Positions 34,919 to 47,367 of a stretch of 64,000 bases of DNA are shown one piece after another; the stretch's first letter is position 1; each line of letters begins with the position of its first letter. A program made the position numbers and the translations under genes. Location: the NCBI RefSeq assembly GCF_022965805.1, contig NW_027330928.1, positions 1 through 64,000 on the forward strand, written 5' to 3'. The notes under the pieces were generated by a model. That model did not search any database, was not told the DNA's origin, and saw nothing but the letters and a program-made list of their open reading frames with translations. This DNA is from Primulina eburnea (lineage: Eukaryota; Streptophyta; Magnoliopsida; Lamiales; Gesneriaceae).

Positions 34919-36990
34919 TGTTAGAGTAGGTGCACGTCGAGCCAAGTGTTGGCCGAGGGTTCACAATGAAACTCTATGTATAAACGATCTTTATTTTAAT
35001 AATATTTGAATTTATTAATTTGGCGCATCTTTATCTTTATACTCATGCTAGTTGCATAGATAAAGTCCTTGAATATACAAATAGTAGAAAGAATATGAGA
35101 TGCTCATATGATGAGTATCATGAAACTCATATTTGGAATACTGTATATTCTAAACCGTTCCTAGTCGATTCAGCCGCCACTAAGAAGGATAAAGGCCGCT
35201 CGAGTTAGAGACTAGTATCTGCGATGTGAGTACCATGTTTCATTGGTAGGGGACATTGTGATGTCCGAGCATGCAGATAGGTGCTCCTGGTAGAGTGCAC
35301 TGAACAACCCTCTGTAAAGGACTTTCCAAGTGGTTCTCACTTATCGAGTGGAAAAGTCCTAGTTTATGGTTGTACACCATTAGTCCTTATGACTCGGGAC
35401 AACATTGAGACTCTATGTGCTAGCGTTTCACTTTGACTTGTTTACCGACTCTTTTGGGGTCATCAGGTGGCAAGGTTGGGTGTTGCGGCGAAACATTTAG
35501 GAGTCGATGCATTGTAGTCGGGGATTCACCGCTTACCTTCGGGTATGGATATCCTATGTGTTTTTCATGTATATGTGGGTTGAAATCTCTGATCAGAGTA
35601 TGGTGATAATTATGAAAGGGGTTTCATAGATTACACCATCGATGCAACCACAACATGACACATAGTATCGATTCATTGACAACTCTCGATAAACCAATAG
35701 TTGTCGAATCGGTCGGGATATATGAGTTGAAGGGACCGTACTGTACGCTAACCATAATTGAATGGTTCTTGCAGGCACTATCATGTGATACCTAGGGAAT
35801 CACGTAAGCGATGCTGCTAGGCGTTTAACGTGATTGGTTGGGTACTATCAGACTTGAGTTCTGACGTTCTTACTATCAAGGAGTTGATAAGTAAGAATGG
35901 AGCAATTGGGGTATGCTCGTATAAGGACATGTTTAGTCCGAATCACATGGAGATGTGAACCCACGGCTAGTTGTATCAATGAACCATTGAGGGCCACATA
36001 AGTACTGGCTTTGTAAATCCCGATGAGAAGTAAAATAGTTCAATGTGTTGAACGGCTTATAAATGTGTTTATAAGCGTTAAGAAAAATAGAAGTATGACT
36101 TCTAAGAGAGAAATATAAATTTTAATTTATGGAAGTGTTCCTAAGATTAAAATTTGGCCAAGTAAATAATGTAGTTGAAAATTGTGATTTTCATAAACAT
36201 TATTGGGGACTAAATTAAATCAATTCAAGTGTTGAATTAATTAAACACTAGTGGACCTAGTAGAGTCCAAATAATTAAAAATAATTCAAGTGTTGAATTA
36301 ATAATATTGAGTCTTGTAGAGCTCAATTAAAATAATTATTTAACTAGTGGGACTTGAATAAATTCAAGTAGTATTTAATTAATCTCAAATGTGTTTGAGA
36401 TAATTAAAATTTAGTCCATGGTTTTTAATGTGTTAAAAACCATATTATATATGCATGACATGCTAGGGTTTGCATGCTTGGGAGGTGAAGAGACTTTGAA
36501 TACTTTTTAATAAAATAATGCATGGCATGGGGATCAACTTTTTCACTTTTCCCACACCCAAGTCTAGACTTCACTCCCTCATTCCAACCTTGTCTTGGCC
36601 GAAATTTTCTAGTCTTTCTCTCCCAAAAATTCTTCTCTCTTTTGTTCTTCGAGTGTTGGAGAATAAAAGATTTCTCATTGAAAAATCCTCTTGATTTTTC
36701 TAGTGCAAATCAAGAGGGGTTTTACATAGCTTGTGGTGGGCTTGATTTTGAAGGAAAGGAAGTTGGAGGCTTGTAGATCTTCAACCTTGAAGAGCTTTGT
36801 TGTTTACAACAAAGTTGGTGCCATACATCAACCTCAAGAGGTTGATAGGTAATTTTCTAAAACATCCTATGCATGGTTTTAGTTTTTGTAAATATTACAC
36901 AAAACATTTGAGGGGGCCGAAAATTCTTGAGAAAAATTTTAATTTTTCGCTTCCGTTGCGTTTCCGGCCTCCGTAACCGGTCCGCTTTCA
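34919..36990 (+). repeat. C1 3' LTR (2,072 bp)
   Basis: This is the partner of 7075-9145 with about a dozen differences. It ends CTTTCA at 36990 and is followed by the CCTCT duplication and the rest of the element B polymerase. Confidence 0.95.
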
Positions 36991-36995
36991 CCTCT

Positions 36996-38412
36996 GTGTA
37001 TTCCAAGATTGATTTAAGGTCTGGTTATCATCAGCTTCGGGTTCATCAGGGAGATATATCGAAGACTGCATTCAGGACCCGGTATGGGCATTATGAGTTT
37101 CTGGTTATGCCTTTTGGGGTGACGAATGCACCAGCAGTTTTTATGGATCTGATGAATCGGGTTTTTCGGGAATTCTTGGATAAGTTTGTTGTGGTGTTTA
37201 TAGATGATATCTTAATCTATTCGCATGATCAGCAAGAACACGTACAACACTTAAGGATTATTTTACAGACACTTCGCGAGAATCAGCTTTATGCGAAGTT
37301 GAGTAAATGTGAGTTTTGGATTGACAGGGTTGTATTCCTTGGTCATGTCATTTCTAGCGAGGGAGTTTCAGTTGACCCAAGCAAGGTGGAAGCGGTATTG
37401 AACTGGTCGCGTCCGACGACAGTAGCCGAGATCCGCAGTTTTCTGGGATTGGCTGGGTATTATCGCCGTTTCATTGTCAACTTCTCTCAGATTGCTAAGC
37501 CACTCACTCAGCTCACTCGGAAAGATGTTTCATTTGAGTGGACATCAGAGTGCGAAGAGAGTTTCTTGGAACTTCGCAGACGTTTGACATCTGCGCCTGT
37601 TTTGGCTTTACCGTCTGGATCTGGTGGTTTCAGTGTCTACACCGATGCCTCCTTGCAGGGACTAGGGTGTGTTCTGATGCAGAATGAGCATGTGATTGCT
37701 TATGCATCGAGACAGTTGAAGCCTCATGAGGAAAACTATCCTGTTCATGATCTGGAATTAGCAGCGATCGTTTTTGCTTTGAAAATCTGGCGCCATTATC
37801 TGTATGGTGAGCGATTTGAGATTTTCACCGATCATAAGAGTTTGAAGTATCTGTTCACTCAGGCTGAGTTGAACATGCGTCAGCGTCGTTGGATGGATCT
37901 ACTCAAAGATTACGATTGTGAGATCAAGTATCATCCAGGATCTGCGAATCTCACGGCCAATGCTCTTAGTCGCAAGGTGAGGTTATCTGCTCTTCAGACT
38001 TGTGCTGTATCTGGGATTATTCAGGATTTCTGTTCGATGGGATTCAATTGTAAGCATCGGAAGGGAACAGAGAGTATCCGTATAGCTACTATTTTGTCCG
38101 AGCCAGTTTTGTATTCTCGGATTAGAGATGCTCAGATGTCGGATTCTAAGGTTCAGAAATTAGCTCGGTTGGCTGATAGAGATAATACTTCTGGATTCCA
38201 CTATCAGTCCGAGGGTCTTTTGTGCTTATCTGGTCGAGTTGTTGTACCGGAAGATGACACTTTGAGGGAGGAGATTTTGTCCCAGGCTCATCGTAGCAAG
38301 TTGAGTGTTCATCCGGGGAGCAACAAGATGTATAAGGATTTGAGGACTCGATTTTGGTGCAAGGGTATGAAACGTAATGTTTATCAGTATGTCTCCAAGT
38401 GCCTAGTCTGTC
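36996..38412 (+). pseudogene. Element B gag-pol, part 2 (RT, RNase H, start of integrase)
   Basis: The frame continues from 7074 as ...[20 protein letters not shown] has FIDDILIYS at about 37200; RNase H has YTDASLQG at about 37640 and the tail [11 protein letters not shown]. The integrase HHCC finger begins at [11 protein letters not shown] (about 38310). The segment ends within the C-x2-C pair (CLVC) at 38412, where D entered. No lesion is seen in this part. Confidence 0.93.
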
Positions 38413-39967
38413 TGTAATAGCCGAGCCTGGTGTACGGTACGGTTTAAGCTTTATTGTGTTAATTGGGTTATGTGATTAGATGATTATAGTTGTGTTTTGG
38501 GCTATAGTATTATTGGTTATTATTTATTTGAGGTGTTAGTTGGTGTTGATTGTTCGTTTCAGCGTTTCGAATCGATTTTAGTTGTTTTGTTACTGTTCAT
38601 TGCCGTGAGTAGAGTGCACCCGCGCTCTTAGATGAGTGCCCCCGCGGTGTACTATTCATCATTTTGGATTTGGAAGGCCGTGAGGACACCGCACCCGCGG
38701 TGATCGTGCATGGGATTTATTTTGGAATGCCGTGAGCATGGCGCACCCGCGGTGCTTGTGTGACCGCACCCGCGGTGTAAGTATGGGCGAGTTATTTAGT
38801 ACCTTTTTGATTGAGTTGACTTCATACCTACCTTATCCTATCTTCCATTTTCGATTTTTCTCTCCTTTTGGCAAGGGTTTTCTCCATTTCTTTAGCTTCC
38901 TACCTTTGATTCTTGGAGTTATTTGGATTTCCGACTTGAGATCATCGTTCTCCGTGGTATAAGGAAGCTTAGGTAAGTTTTTGGTGCGATTCTAATGAGG
39001 TTTCGAGTTAAGGGTTATTTTGGATTTGATGTTTTGATGGTTCTATGGATTATTTAGCATAAACTCTTGGATTTAGTCTTGATATTGGTGTTATTTATGG
39101 ATTATTGTTGTAGGTGGTGTACCAAGAGTATAGTTGGAGGTGTTCTATTGGTTTGTAAGTGGAATTTCATCCTTTTTGCTCACATGATATTATATGTATT
39201 GTGTTTTAAAGGTTTCAAAGTGTTATTCCCTTCCATTGATCCATTGTTATGTATTGATTTCATTGATTATCTATTGGAGGCATTGATGTCTCACTATTGT
39301 TAAAAAGGGAATACAAGAGATATTATGAGATTGCGAAACGACGGCTTTAAATGTTATTGAGAATTCAAATGTTTTATTGGATTGATTAATCATAGCCATA
39401 GCATTGCATGCAATTAGATGATCATCGACCATAGGCTTTTATCCCCTCACAGTTATCGATTTATATCGATGGGATATTGGCAACCACAGTCACAGATACT
39501 ATTGATATCAATCCAACCATAGAAAAGAGAAATACCATCGTATTGCTATCTATTGCTATTGCTATTGCTACAGTTATTGCTACGTTATTCATGTTTCAGA
39601 GTCGATGGTATTTATGATTTAAAAGCCATGTTTTACAGAGTATACTATGTATCATTGCTATGTAAGAGTTCCACTTGCTGAGATTTATTCTCATTTCAGT
39701 TATTTTCATGTGATGCAGATAAGAGCGACGGACCGGGACGTTGACTGTGGATGGGGGTCATATGCATACGAAGATTGGAAGGATGATTATTTTGTACCAT
39801 TTTGTAACATGATCACACTAATGATATTTTGTATTTTGTTATGTCATTAGAATGATCATGTTGTTATTTTGTTAACACTTTTATAAAATGCATTTTGAAA
39901 CTCCTTCCGTTTGAAAGAAAATTTTAAATTCCGCTGTATTTTAATTGTATCGGGTCAGGGTGTCACA
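38413..39967 (+). repeat. Element D 5' LTR (1,555 bp)
   Basis: It begins TGTAATAGCCGAGCC and ends CAGGGTGTCACA. U3 has a GC-rich dyad array (38615-38776). A near-consensus splice donor AG/GTAAGT lies at 38971-38978 and a short ATTGCT microsatellite near 39545. Open frames of 67-78 codons inside it are not supported as genes. Confidence 0.95.
38615..38776 (+). promoter_or_regulatory. U3 array of ACCGC-ACCC-GCGGT dyads in element D
   Basis: About five copies of CACCCGCGGTG or close variants occur, the best being ACCGCACCCGCGGT (38688-38701 and 38763-38776), whose outer five bases form an inverted repeat around ACCC. The 3' LTR has the same set. Element A has roughly nine. No clear TATA box follows. 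A regulatory role is inferred from position only. Confidence 0.7.
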
Positions 39968-39972
39968 TTTAG

Positions 39973-39984
39973 TGGTATCAGAGC
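39973..39984 (+). other. Element D primer-binding site
   Basis: TGGTATCAGAGC is a perfect initiator-Met tRNA type primer site, five bases after the LTR. The leader between it and the gag ATG at 40101 ends in TTGTAG/AGT, which resembles a splice acceptor. Confidence 0.9.
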
Positions 39985-40100
39985 GGTGTTCTTCGGACCA
40001 ATGCATATGACTTCGTCTACTTTCAACTGTCCGGGTATGTTTTCTTGCATCTATCCATTGTTATATATATTGATTGGTGTCTTGTGAGCAATTGTAGAGT

Positions 40101-43100
40101 ATGCCTCCTAAGCGTAAGGCGGCAGAGGGTGAGGATAGTTCTTCCTCGAGAGTTGTCGACGAGTTCGGCAAGTTGCTTAAGGAGCAGGCTAAGGTGCATA
40201 GCGATCAGATTCAACAGTTGCTTCGTATGCAAGGAACTGGACAGGGTAGAGGCCAAGTGAGAGGTCAAGTTGCTCAGGCTGTTGGCACTGATGCCGTCTT
40301 TTCTGCTTTTAAGAGAATGGATCCACCGGAATTCGTAGGTAGCACCGATCCTCTAGTTGCTGTCGAGTGGGTCAAGGCGCTTGAAGCTATCTTCGATCAT
40401 CTCCAGTATGAGGACAAAGACAGGATTAGCTGTGCAGTGTTCTTGCTGGTTAAAGCTGCACGTATCTGGTGGAATGCTACGAAAGTTGGAGTTGATGTTG
40501 CGACACTGAAGTGGTCAGAGTTCACTGACTTGTTCTACGACAAGTATTTCCCCGACGCACTTCGAGCGAGGAAGGTTACGGAGTTCTTGGAACTTCGACA
40601 GGGGAGCTTGGATGTTGGCCAGTATATCCTGAAGTTTGAGGAGGGTTGCCTATTTGCTCCGTATATTGCTTCGAACGACAAGGACAAGGGCGCTCATTTC
40701 ATTCGAGGCCTTAGAGCGGAGATTCGTCGTGATATCAACATGTCTAAAGCTGTTACTTTCAATGAGATTGTGTCCAAAGCATTGTTGGCCGAGCAAGACG
40801 AGAAGGACATCGCCATGGAGAGGCAGGAGAGACACCAGGCCATTGCTCAGAGAGGCCAGGGTTCGAATCAGAGGGGCAGGGATCGTTTCAAGGGCAAGGG
40901 CAAGATGGAGCCGAGTTCTAGACCACCGCCAGTTCCATTTGATCCCGAGAAGCCACTGTGTCCAAAGTGTGGTAAGCATCATCGAGGAGAGTGCAGATTG
41001 GGCACTCATACTTGTTTTCGTTGTGGCGCGGCGGGCCACGTTGCTAGGAATTGCCCGAGGGGAGATAGCCAAGGGAAGGTGCAGGGTCGTATCTTTGCGA
41101 TGACCAAGGAAGGTATTAATCGTGATTCTTCATTGATCTCTAGTACTATTTTGATTTCAGGCACAGTAGCTACTACTTTGATTGATACTGGTGCTACTCA
41201 TTCTTTTATGTCTGAATTATTTTTGAGATCTTTGGGTATAGTTCCTTCTGTTCTTCCCCTCCAGCTTAATGTTGTTTTACCTTCGGGGGATGTCTTGTGC
41301 CCGACATCAATTGTCTTTGCGTGCCCTGTTCGTATTGAGGAGCGAGTTGTATTCGCTGATTTGATTGTTATCCCTATGGTTGCCTTCGATGTTATTCTTG
41401 GCATGGATTGGCTTTCGACTTACCGTGCAGTTATCGATTGTGTTGCTAAGAAGGTGACTTTTGCAGATGATGGCCAGGGAGGAGCGCTCGCCAGCACAGG
41501 TACTTCGCTGGTCCTTCCTTTTATTTCTTGCTTTGAGGCTGAGAGATTGTTGTGTAGAGGTTGCGATGGGTTTCTTGCTTCTATTGTGGATGTTGATAGA
41601 TTGATTAAGTTGAATGTAGATGATATTGATGTGGTGAGGGAGTTTGCTGATGTGTTTGAGGATGATGTTCCGGGTTTGCCGCCGGATAGAGATGTTGAGT
41701 TTGTGATTGATTTAGCTCCAGGTACGGTTCCTATTTCTAAGGCTCCGTACCGGATGGCCCCTACCGAGATGAAGGAGTTGAAGACTCAGTTGCAGGATCT
41801 TTTAGACAAGGGCTTTATTCGTCCGAGTTCTTCGCCTTGGGGAGCTCCGGTTCTATTTGTCAAGAAGAAGGATGGTTCTTTGCGACTGTGTATCGACTAC
41901 AGGGAGCTTAACAAAGTAACTGTCAAGAACAAGTATCCGTTGCCTCGGATAGATGATTTGTTTGATCAGCTCCATGGTGCTACTATGTTCTCGAAGATTG
42001 ATCTTCGATCTGGCTACTATCAGTTGAAGGTTAGGGAGTCTGATATCCCTAAGACAGCTTTCCGGACCAGGTACGGTCACTATGAGTTTCTTGTCATGTC
42101 TTTTGGTTTGACCAATGCCCCTTCAGTCTTCATGGATCTGATGAACCGTGTGTTCAAGCCTTATCTGGATAGCTTCGTCATTGTTTTCATCGACGATATC
42201 CTGATCTATTCCAAATCCAGAGAGCTTCATGCAGAGCATCTCAGAGTGGTGCTTCAGTTGTTGCGAGAGAAGAGGTTGTTTGCCAAGTTGAAGAAGTGTG
42301 AGTTTTGGCTGGATCAGATTTCTTTTCTAGGCCATGTGGTTTCGAGAGATGGCATTGCTGTTGATCCGTTGAAGATAGAGGCGATTCGGAGTTGGCCTAT
42401 TCCTACCACTGTTTCTGAGGTACGCAGTTTCCTTGGTTTGGCGGGTTACTATCGTCGTTTCATTTCAGGTTTCTCCAAGATTGCCCTGCCATTGTCCAAT
42501 CTGACGAGGAAGACTGTGAAGTTCGAGTGGTCTATCGATTGCCAGAGTGCATTTCAGGAGTTGAAGGACAGATTGACGACAGCTCCTGTTCTTTCTTTGC
42601 CCAGTGGTTCAGAGGATTTTGTGGTCTATACCGATGCGTCGAAGAGAGGCCTTGGTGCAGTGTTGATCCAGCGAGGTAAGGTCATTGCCTATGCTTCTCG
42701 CCAGTTTAAGGATTATGAGAAGAATTATCCGACGCATGATTTGGAGCTTGCAGCTGTGGTTTTTGCCCTTAAGATTTGGAGACATTATCTGTATGGCGAA
42801 AAGTGTGAGATCTTCACAGACCACAAGAGTTTGAAGTATCTGTTCTCGCAGAAAGAGCTCAATATGCGACAGAGGAGGTGGTTAGAGCTTGTCAAAGATT
42901 ACGATGTGACGATCAGTTATCACCCAGGGAAGGCGAACGTGGTGGCTGATGCTTTGAGCCGCAAGTCGAGTGCTTCATTGAGTTCTTTGATTCAGAGGCC
43001 ATTGTTGATGGATTTGCTTAGAGAGGAGATTGATCTGGTGATTCCAGGGACCATTGCTCGCTTTTCAGCGTTGGTCATTCGATCTACATTGACGGACAGG

Positions 43101-44519
43101 ATCCGTAGAGAGCAGTCGACTGATGTTCAGTTGGCAGAGTTGAGAGCTAGAACCGAGGCTAAAGGGAATTCAGAGTTTAGTCTGAATGGTGATGATTTGG
43201 TAACTTTCAGAGGCCGCATTTGTGTTCCTTCTGGCGACGATAATCATAGAGATGTCTTGACAGAGGCTCATACCGCACCTTATTCGATTCATCCAGGCTG
43301 TACGAAGATGTATCAGGATCTTCGTCGACTCTACTGGTGGCCAGGTATGAAGAGAGATATTGCTTTGTTCATTTCTCAGTGCCTTACTTGTCAGCAGGTA
43401 AAGATTGAGCACCAGAGACCTGCTGGGACATTGCTTTCTTTGCCGATTCCTCAGTGGAAGTGGGAGCATATCACTATGGATTTCGTGACTGGTTTACCCA
43501 GGACGCAGAAGGGTTTCAATTCCATTTGGGTTATTGTTGATAGATTGACCAAGTCAGCGCACTTTCTCCCAGTCAAGACGACGTATTCGATGTCTCAGTA
43601 TGCCGAGGATTACATTGCAGAGATTGTTAGACTTCATGGGGTTCCTGTGTCGATCGTGTCTGATTGTGACCCTAGATTTACCTCAGAGTTCTGGAAGAGT
43701 TTGCACAGAGCTATGGGTTCTCGATTAGCTTTCAGTACAGCTTATCATCCTCAGAGCGACGGTCAGTCAGAGAGAGTCATTCAGATTCTGGAGGATATGC
43801 TCAGAGCTTGTACTATTGACTATTCTGGTAGCTGGGATTCCAAGTTGCCTCTTGTGGAGTTCACGTACAACAATAGCTACCAGGCGACGATTGGCATGGC
43901 ACCGTATGAGGCACTTTATGGCAGGAAGTGCAGATCTCCTTTGTTTTGGGATAAGGTTGGAGAGAGGAAGATGTTGGGTCCCGAGTTGGTCCAACAGACT
44001 GCCGATGTTGTTGCAGTTATCAGAGAGAGGATGAAGACTGCTCCGTCCAGACAGAAGAGCTATGCAGACGTTCGTCGTAGACCTTTGCAGTTCGAGGTTG
44101 GCGATCATGTTTTTCTGAAGATAGCACCTCTCAAGGGTGTGATGCGATTTGGCAAGAAGGGCAAGTTGAGCCCTAGATTCATTGGTCCATTCGAGATATT
44201 GGACAGAGTGGGTGACCGAGCCTACAGATTAGCCCTACCGCCCGATCTTGACAGAGTCCATAATGTGTTTCACGTATCGATGCTCAGGAAGTATATTGCA
44301 GATCCTTCCCATGTTCTTCGCCATGAGCCATTGGACTTGACGCCGAGTCTGACTTACCATGAGATTCCGATTCAGATTCTGGATCGCACAGTTAGAGTTC
44401 TGAGGAACAAAGAGATCGGCATCGTTAAAGTCCTTTGGAGGAACCATTTGATTGAGGAGGCTACGTGGGAACCAGAGACTGAGATGAGAGAGAGGTATCC
44501 TGAGTTGTTCGTGCCGTGA
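40101..44519 (+). CDS. Element D Gag-Pol polyprotein (1,472 residues), intact
   Basis: The single frame starts [12 protein letters not shown]. In order: Gag capsid region; Cys/His knuckles ([12 protein letters not shown] from residue 287 and [14 protein letters not shown] from 305); aspartic protease DTGATHSF (D362); RT with FIDDIL (D698, D699); RNase H YTDAS (D845); integrase HHCC finger ending C1094-x2-C1097; integrase triad D1127, D1188, x35, E1224; and a chromodomain-like tail from about 1421 ending ATWEPETEM and YPELFVP. Such proteins copy element RNA into DNA in cytoplasmic particles and integrate it in the nucleus; in this group the tail is thought to bias insertion to heterochromatin. 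The Arg after the second Asp is Cys (SDCDP, SDRDP in A). No stop or shift is present, so the protein may be functional. Confidence 0.96.
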   Translation: MPPKRKAAEGEDSSSSRVVDEFGKLLKEQAKVHSDQIQQLLRMQGTGQGRGQVRGQVAQAVGTDAVFSAFKRMDPPEFVGSTDPLVAVEWVKALEAIFDHLQYEDKDRISCAVFLLVKAARIWWNATKVGVDVATLKWSEFTDLFYDKYFPDALRARKVTEFLELRQGSLDVGQYILKFEEGCLFAPYIASNDKDKGAHFIRGLRAEIRRDINMSKAVTFNEIVSKALLAEQDEKDIAMERQERHQAIAQRGQGSNQRGRDRFKGKGKMEPSSRPPPVPFDPEKPLCPKCGKHHRGECRLGTHTCFRCGAAGHVARNCPRGDSQGKVQGRIFAMTKEGINRDSSLISSTILISGTVATTLIDTGATHSFMSELFLRSLGIVPSVLPLQLNVVLPSGDVLCPTSIVFACPVRIEERVVFADLIVIPMVAFDVILGMDWLSTYRAVIDCVAKKVTFADDGQGGALASTGTSLVLPFISCFEAERLLCRGCDGFLASIVDVDRLIKLNVDDIDVVREFADVFEDDVPGLPPDRDVEFVIDLAPGTVPISKAPYRMAPTEMKELKTQLQDLLDKGFIRPSSSPWGAPVLFVKKKDGSLRLCIDYRELNKVTVKNKYPLPRIDDLFDQLHGATMFSKIDLRSGYYQLKVRESDIPKTAFRTRYGHYEFLVMSFGLTNAPSVFMDLMNRVFKPYLDSFVIVFIDDILIYSKSRELHAEHLRVVLQLLREKRLFAKLKKCEFWLDQISFLGHVVSRDGIAVDPLKIEAIRSWPIPTTVSEVRSFLGLAGYYRRFISGFSKIALPLSNLTRKTVKFEWSIDCQSAFQELKDRLTTAPVLSLPSGSEDFVVYTDASKRGLGAVLIQRGKVIAYASRQFKDYEKNYPTHDLELAAVVFALKIWRHYLYGEKCEIFTDHKSLKYLFSQKELNMRQRRWLELVKDYDVTISYHPGKANVVADALSRKSSASLSSLIQRPLLMDLLREEIDLVIPGTIARFSALVIRSTLTDRIRREQSTDVQLAELRARTEAKGNSEFSLNGDDLVTFRGRICVPSGDDNHRDVLTEAHTAPYSIHPGCTKMYQDLRRLYWWPGMKRDIALFISQCLTCQQVKIEHQRPAGTLLSLPIPQWKWEHITMDFVTGLPRTQKGFNSIWVIVDRLTKSAHFLPVKTTYSMSQYAEDYIAEIVRLHGVPVSIVSDCDPRFTSEFWKSLHRAMGSRLAFSTAYHPQSDGQSERVIQILEDMLRACTIDYSGSWDSKLPLVEFTYNNSYQATIGMAPYEALYGRKCRSPLFWDKVGERKMLGPELVQQTADVVAVIRERMKTAPSRQKSYADVRRRPLQFEVGDHVFLKIAPLKGVMRFGKKGKLSPRFIGPFEILDRVGDRAYRLALPPDLDRVHNVFHVSMLRKYIADPSHVLRHEPLDLTPSLTYHEIPIQILDRTVRVLRNKEIGIVKVLWRNHLIEEATWEPETEMRERYPELFVP

Positions 44520-44546
44520 CGTCAATTTCGAGGACGAAATTCCTCT

Positions 44547-44559
44547 AAGGAGGGGAGAT
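44547..44559 (+). other. Element D polypurine tract
   Basis: AAGGAGGGGAGAT precedes the 3' LTR and follows the conserved GAGGACGAAATTCC tail. A has the same tract before 56902. Confidence 0.88.
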
Positions 44560-46114
44560 TGTAATAGCCGAGCCCGGTGTACGGTACGGTTTAAGCTTTA
44601 TTGTGTTAATTGGGTTATGTGATTAGATGATTATAGTTGTGTTTTGGGCTATAGTATTATTGGTTATTATTTATTTGAGGTGTTAGTTGGTGTTGATTGT
44701 TCGTTTCAGCGTTTCGAATCGATTTTAGTTGTTTTGTTACTGTTCATTGCCGTGAGTAGAGTGCACCCGCGCTCTTAGATGAGTGCCCCCGCGGTGTACT
44801 ATTCATCATTTTGGATTTGGAAGGCCGTGAGGACACCGCACCCGCGGTGATCGTGCATGGGATTTATTTTGGAATGCCGTGAGCATGGCGCACCCGCGGT
44901 GCTTGTGTGACCGCACCCGCGGTGTAAGTATGGGCGAGTTATTTAGTACCTTTTTGATTGAGTTGACTTCATACCTACCTTATCCTATCTTCCATTTTCG
45001 ATTTTTCTCTCCTTTTGGCAAGGGTTTTCTCCATTTCTTTAGCTTCCTACCTTTGATTCTTGGAGTTATTTGGATTTCCGACTTGAGATCATCGTTCTCC
45101 GTGGTATAAGGAAGCTTAGGTAAGTTTTTGGTGCGATTCTAATGAGGTTTCGAGTTAAGGGTTATTTTGGATTTGATGTTTTGATGGTTCTATGAATTAT
45201 TTAGCATAAACTCTTGGATTTAGTCTTGATATTGGTGTTATTTATGGATTATTGTTGTAGGTGGTGTACCAAGAGTATAGTTGGAGGTGTTCTATTGGTT
45301 TGTAAGTGGAATTTCATCCTTTTTGCTCACATGATATTATATGTATTGTGTTTTAAAGGTTTCAAAGTGTTATTCCCTTCCATTGATCCATTGTTATGTA
45401 TTGATTTCATTGATTATCTATTGGAGGCATTGATGTCTCACTATTGTTAAAAAAAGAATACAAGAGATATTATGAGATTGCGAAACGACGGCTTTAAATG
45501 TTATTGAGAATTCAAATGTTTTATTGGATTGATTAATCATAGCCATAGCATTGCATGCAATTAGATGATCATCGACCATAGGCTTTTATCCCCTCACAGT
45601 TATCGATTTATATCGATGGGATATTGGCAACCACAGTCACAGATACTATTGATATCAATCCAACCATAGAAAAGAGAAATACCATCGTATTGCTATCTAT
45701 TGCTATTGCTATTGCTACAGTTATTGCTACGTTATTCATGTTTCAGAGTCGATGGTATTTATGATTTAAAAGCCATGTTTTACAGAGTATACTATGTATC
45801 ATTGCTATGTAAGAGTTCCACTTGCTGAGATTTATTCTCATTTCAGTTATTTTCATGTGATGCAGATAAGAGCGACGGACCAGGACGTTGACTGTGGATG
45901 GGGGTCATATGCATACGAAGATTGGAAGGATGATTATTTTGTACCATTTTGTAACATGATCACACTAATGATATTTTGTATTTTGTTATGTCATTGGAAT
46001 GATCATGTTGTTATTTTGTAAACACTTTTATAAAATGCATTTTGAAACTCCTTCCGTTTGAAAGAAAATTTTAAATTCCGCTGTATTTTAATTGTATCGG
46101 GTCAGGGTGTCACA
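44560..46114 (+). repeat. Element D 3' LTR (1,555 bp)
   Basis: It is equal in length to the 5' LTR and nearly identical. The dyad array is at about 44762-44923. It is followed by the CTGTC duplication and the rest of the element B integrase. Confidence 0.96.
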
Positions 46115-46119
46115 CTGTC

Positions 46120-47240
46120 AGCAGGTGAAGGCTGAGTATCGACGACCCGGAGGTTTGTTACAGAATCTTCCTATTCCGGAGTGGAAGTGGGAGCATATCA
46201 CGATGGACTTCGTGACTCACTTGCCTATGTCTGTGGGGAATAGAGATGCTATCTGGGTGGTAGTGGATCGGCTTACTAAGTCTGCCCATTTTCTTCCGTA
46301 TAACAGAGATTTCACTTTCGATCGGATGGCACGGTTGTACATTCAGGAGATTGTACGGTTTCATGGTGTGCCCGTGAGTATCGTTAGTGACAGAGATCCT
46401 CGATTTACATCTAGATTTTGGGGCAGCTTTCAGCAAGCTTTGGGCACTACCTTGAGTTTGAGTACTGCATATCACCCAGAGACTGACGGTCAGTCAGAGA
46501 GGACTATTCGTACTCTTGAGGATATGTTGAGATCTTGTGTGATGGATTTCGGGCCAGCTTGGCAGGATCATCTGCCGCTGATAGAGTTTGCATACAACAA
46601 CAGTTTTCATAGGAGTATTGGTATGTCTCCGTTTTAAGCATTGTATGGTCGACGTTGTCGTACTCCTCTGTTCTGGGAAGAAGTCGGAGAACGACAGGTC
46701 GAGGGTCCAGAATTGATTCAGCAGGCCATGGACAAAGTTCTTGTGATCAAACAGCGGATTAAGACTGCTCAGGATCGACAAGCGAGTTATGCGAACTCCA
46801 AGCGCAGACCTCTTCATTTTGATGCAGGCGAGAAAGTGTTTCTCAAGGTATCACCTTTTCGGAGGATTCTGAGATTTGGACTCAAGAGTAAGCTATCTCC
46901 GAGATTCATTGGTCCTTTTGAGATCTTAGAATGTGTGGGAGATTTGGCCTACAGATTAGCTTTGCCACCGTATCTGTCTAGTGTTCACAATGTGTTTCAT
47001 GTGTCCTTGTTGAGACGATACGTAGCGGATGAGTCTCATGTTTTGCATCCGACAGAAGTTCAGCTGAATCCGGATTTGTCTTTTGTGGAAAGACCGGTTT
47101 CGATCTTAGACCGGAAGGATAAGGTACTGCGGAATAAGACTATTCCTCTTGTCTTAGTGCAGTGGCAGCGCCGAGGTACTGAAGAAGCTACTTGGGAACT
47201 AGAGAGTCGCATGCGGTCAGAGCATCCAGAGTTGTTCTAG
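46120..47240 (+). pseudogene. Element B gag-pol, part 3 (integrase core and chromodomain-like tail)
   Basis: The frame resumes across the D insertion as [13 protein letters not shown]. The integrase blocks DFVTHLP, SDRDPRF and SERTI are present. A TAA at 46635-46637 interrupts SPF-ALYGRRC where relatives have Glu (GAA). The frame then continues to the tail VLVQWQRRGTEEATWELES and ends HPELF at TAG 47238-47240. Both nonsense codons of B are G-to-T changes at Glu codons. Confidence 0.92.
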
Positions 47241-47367
47241 TTGTAGTATTTTCAGTAATGATTGTAATTTCAGTTGTACTTTCAGTTGTAATTCATTCTT
47301 AAGTTGAATGTATTGTTGTTCAGAATTGTCATTCTTCAGACTCGATTTCGCGGACGAAATCCTTTTT

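Larger units (their letters stand above)
7075..36990 (+). mobile_element. Element C1: Ty1/Copia element inserted in the RT of B, split by C2
   Basis: The LTRs are 7075-9145 (2,071 bp) and 34919-36990 (2,072 bp), starting TGTTAGAGTAGG and ending CCGGTCCGCTTTCA. The TSD CCTCT is at 7070-7074 and 36991-36995. PBS, a leader of about 1.8 kb, gag, a degenerate pol and a polypurine tract follow in order. The gag is split by C2 with its own TSD. About a dozen LTR differences are visible by eye. C1 could not encode its own integrase when it inserted, so it must have moved in trans. Confidence 0.94.
38413..46114 (+). mobile_element. Element D: complete, apparently intact Ty3/Gypsy chromovirus
   Basis: This is a 7,702-bp element with two 1,555-bp LTRs (38413-39967 and 44560-46114), PBS, one gag-pol frame and polypurine tract. 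The TSD CTGTC is at 38408-38412 and 46115-46119. About 7 LTR differences are seen by eye. A is a more degraded member of the same family. The C-terminal domain resembles the chromodomain of the Tekay/Del clade; clade assignment is inference. Confidence 0.96.

Noticed and set aside
38615..39303. Small protein genes in the D LTR (open frames of 76-78 codons, repeated in the other LTR)
   Set aside because: Repetition simply reflects the LTR pair; the frames lack motifs and the homologous A LTR does not keep them in the same form.
39535..39585. ATTGCT microsatellite in the D LTR as a regulatory element
   Set aside because: Only a few imperfect units, no symmetry, and downstream of the presumed start of transcription; ordinary simple repeat.
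40101..44519. Endogenous pararetrovirus (caulimovirus-like) sequence
   Set aside because: The polyproteins have integrase and chromodomain-like tails, the elements have LTRs and TSDs, and no movement-protein region is visible.
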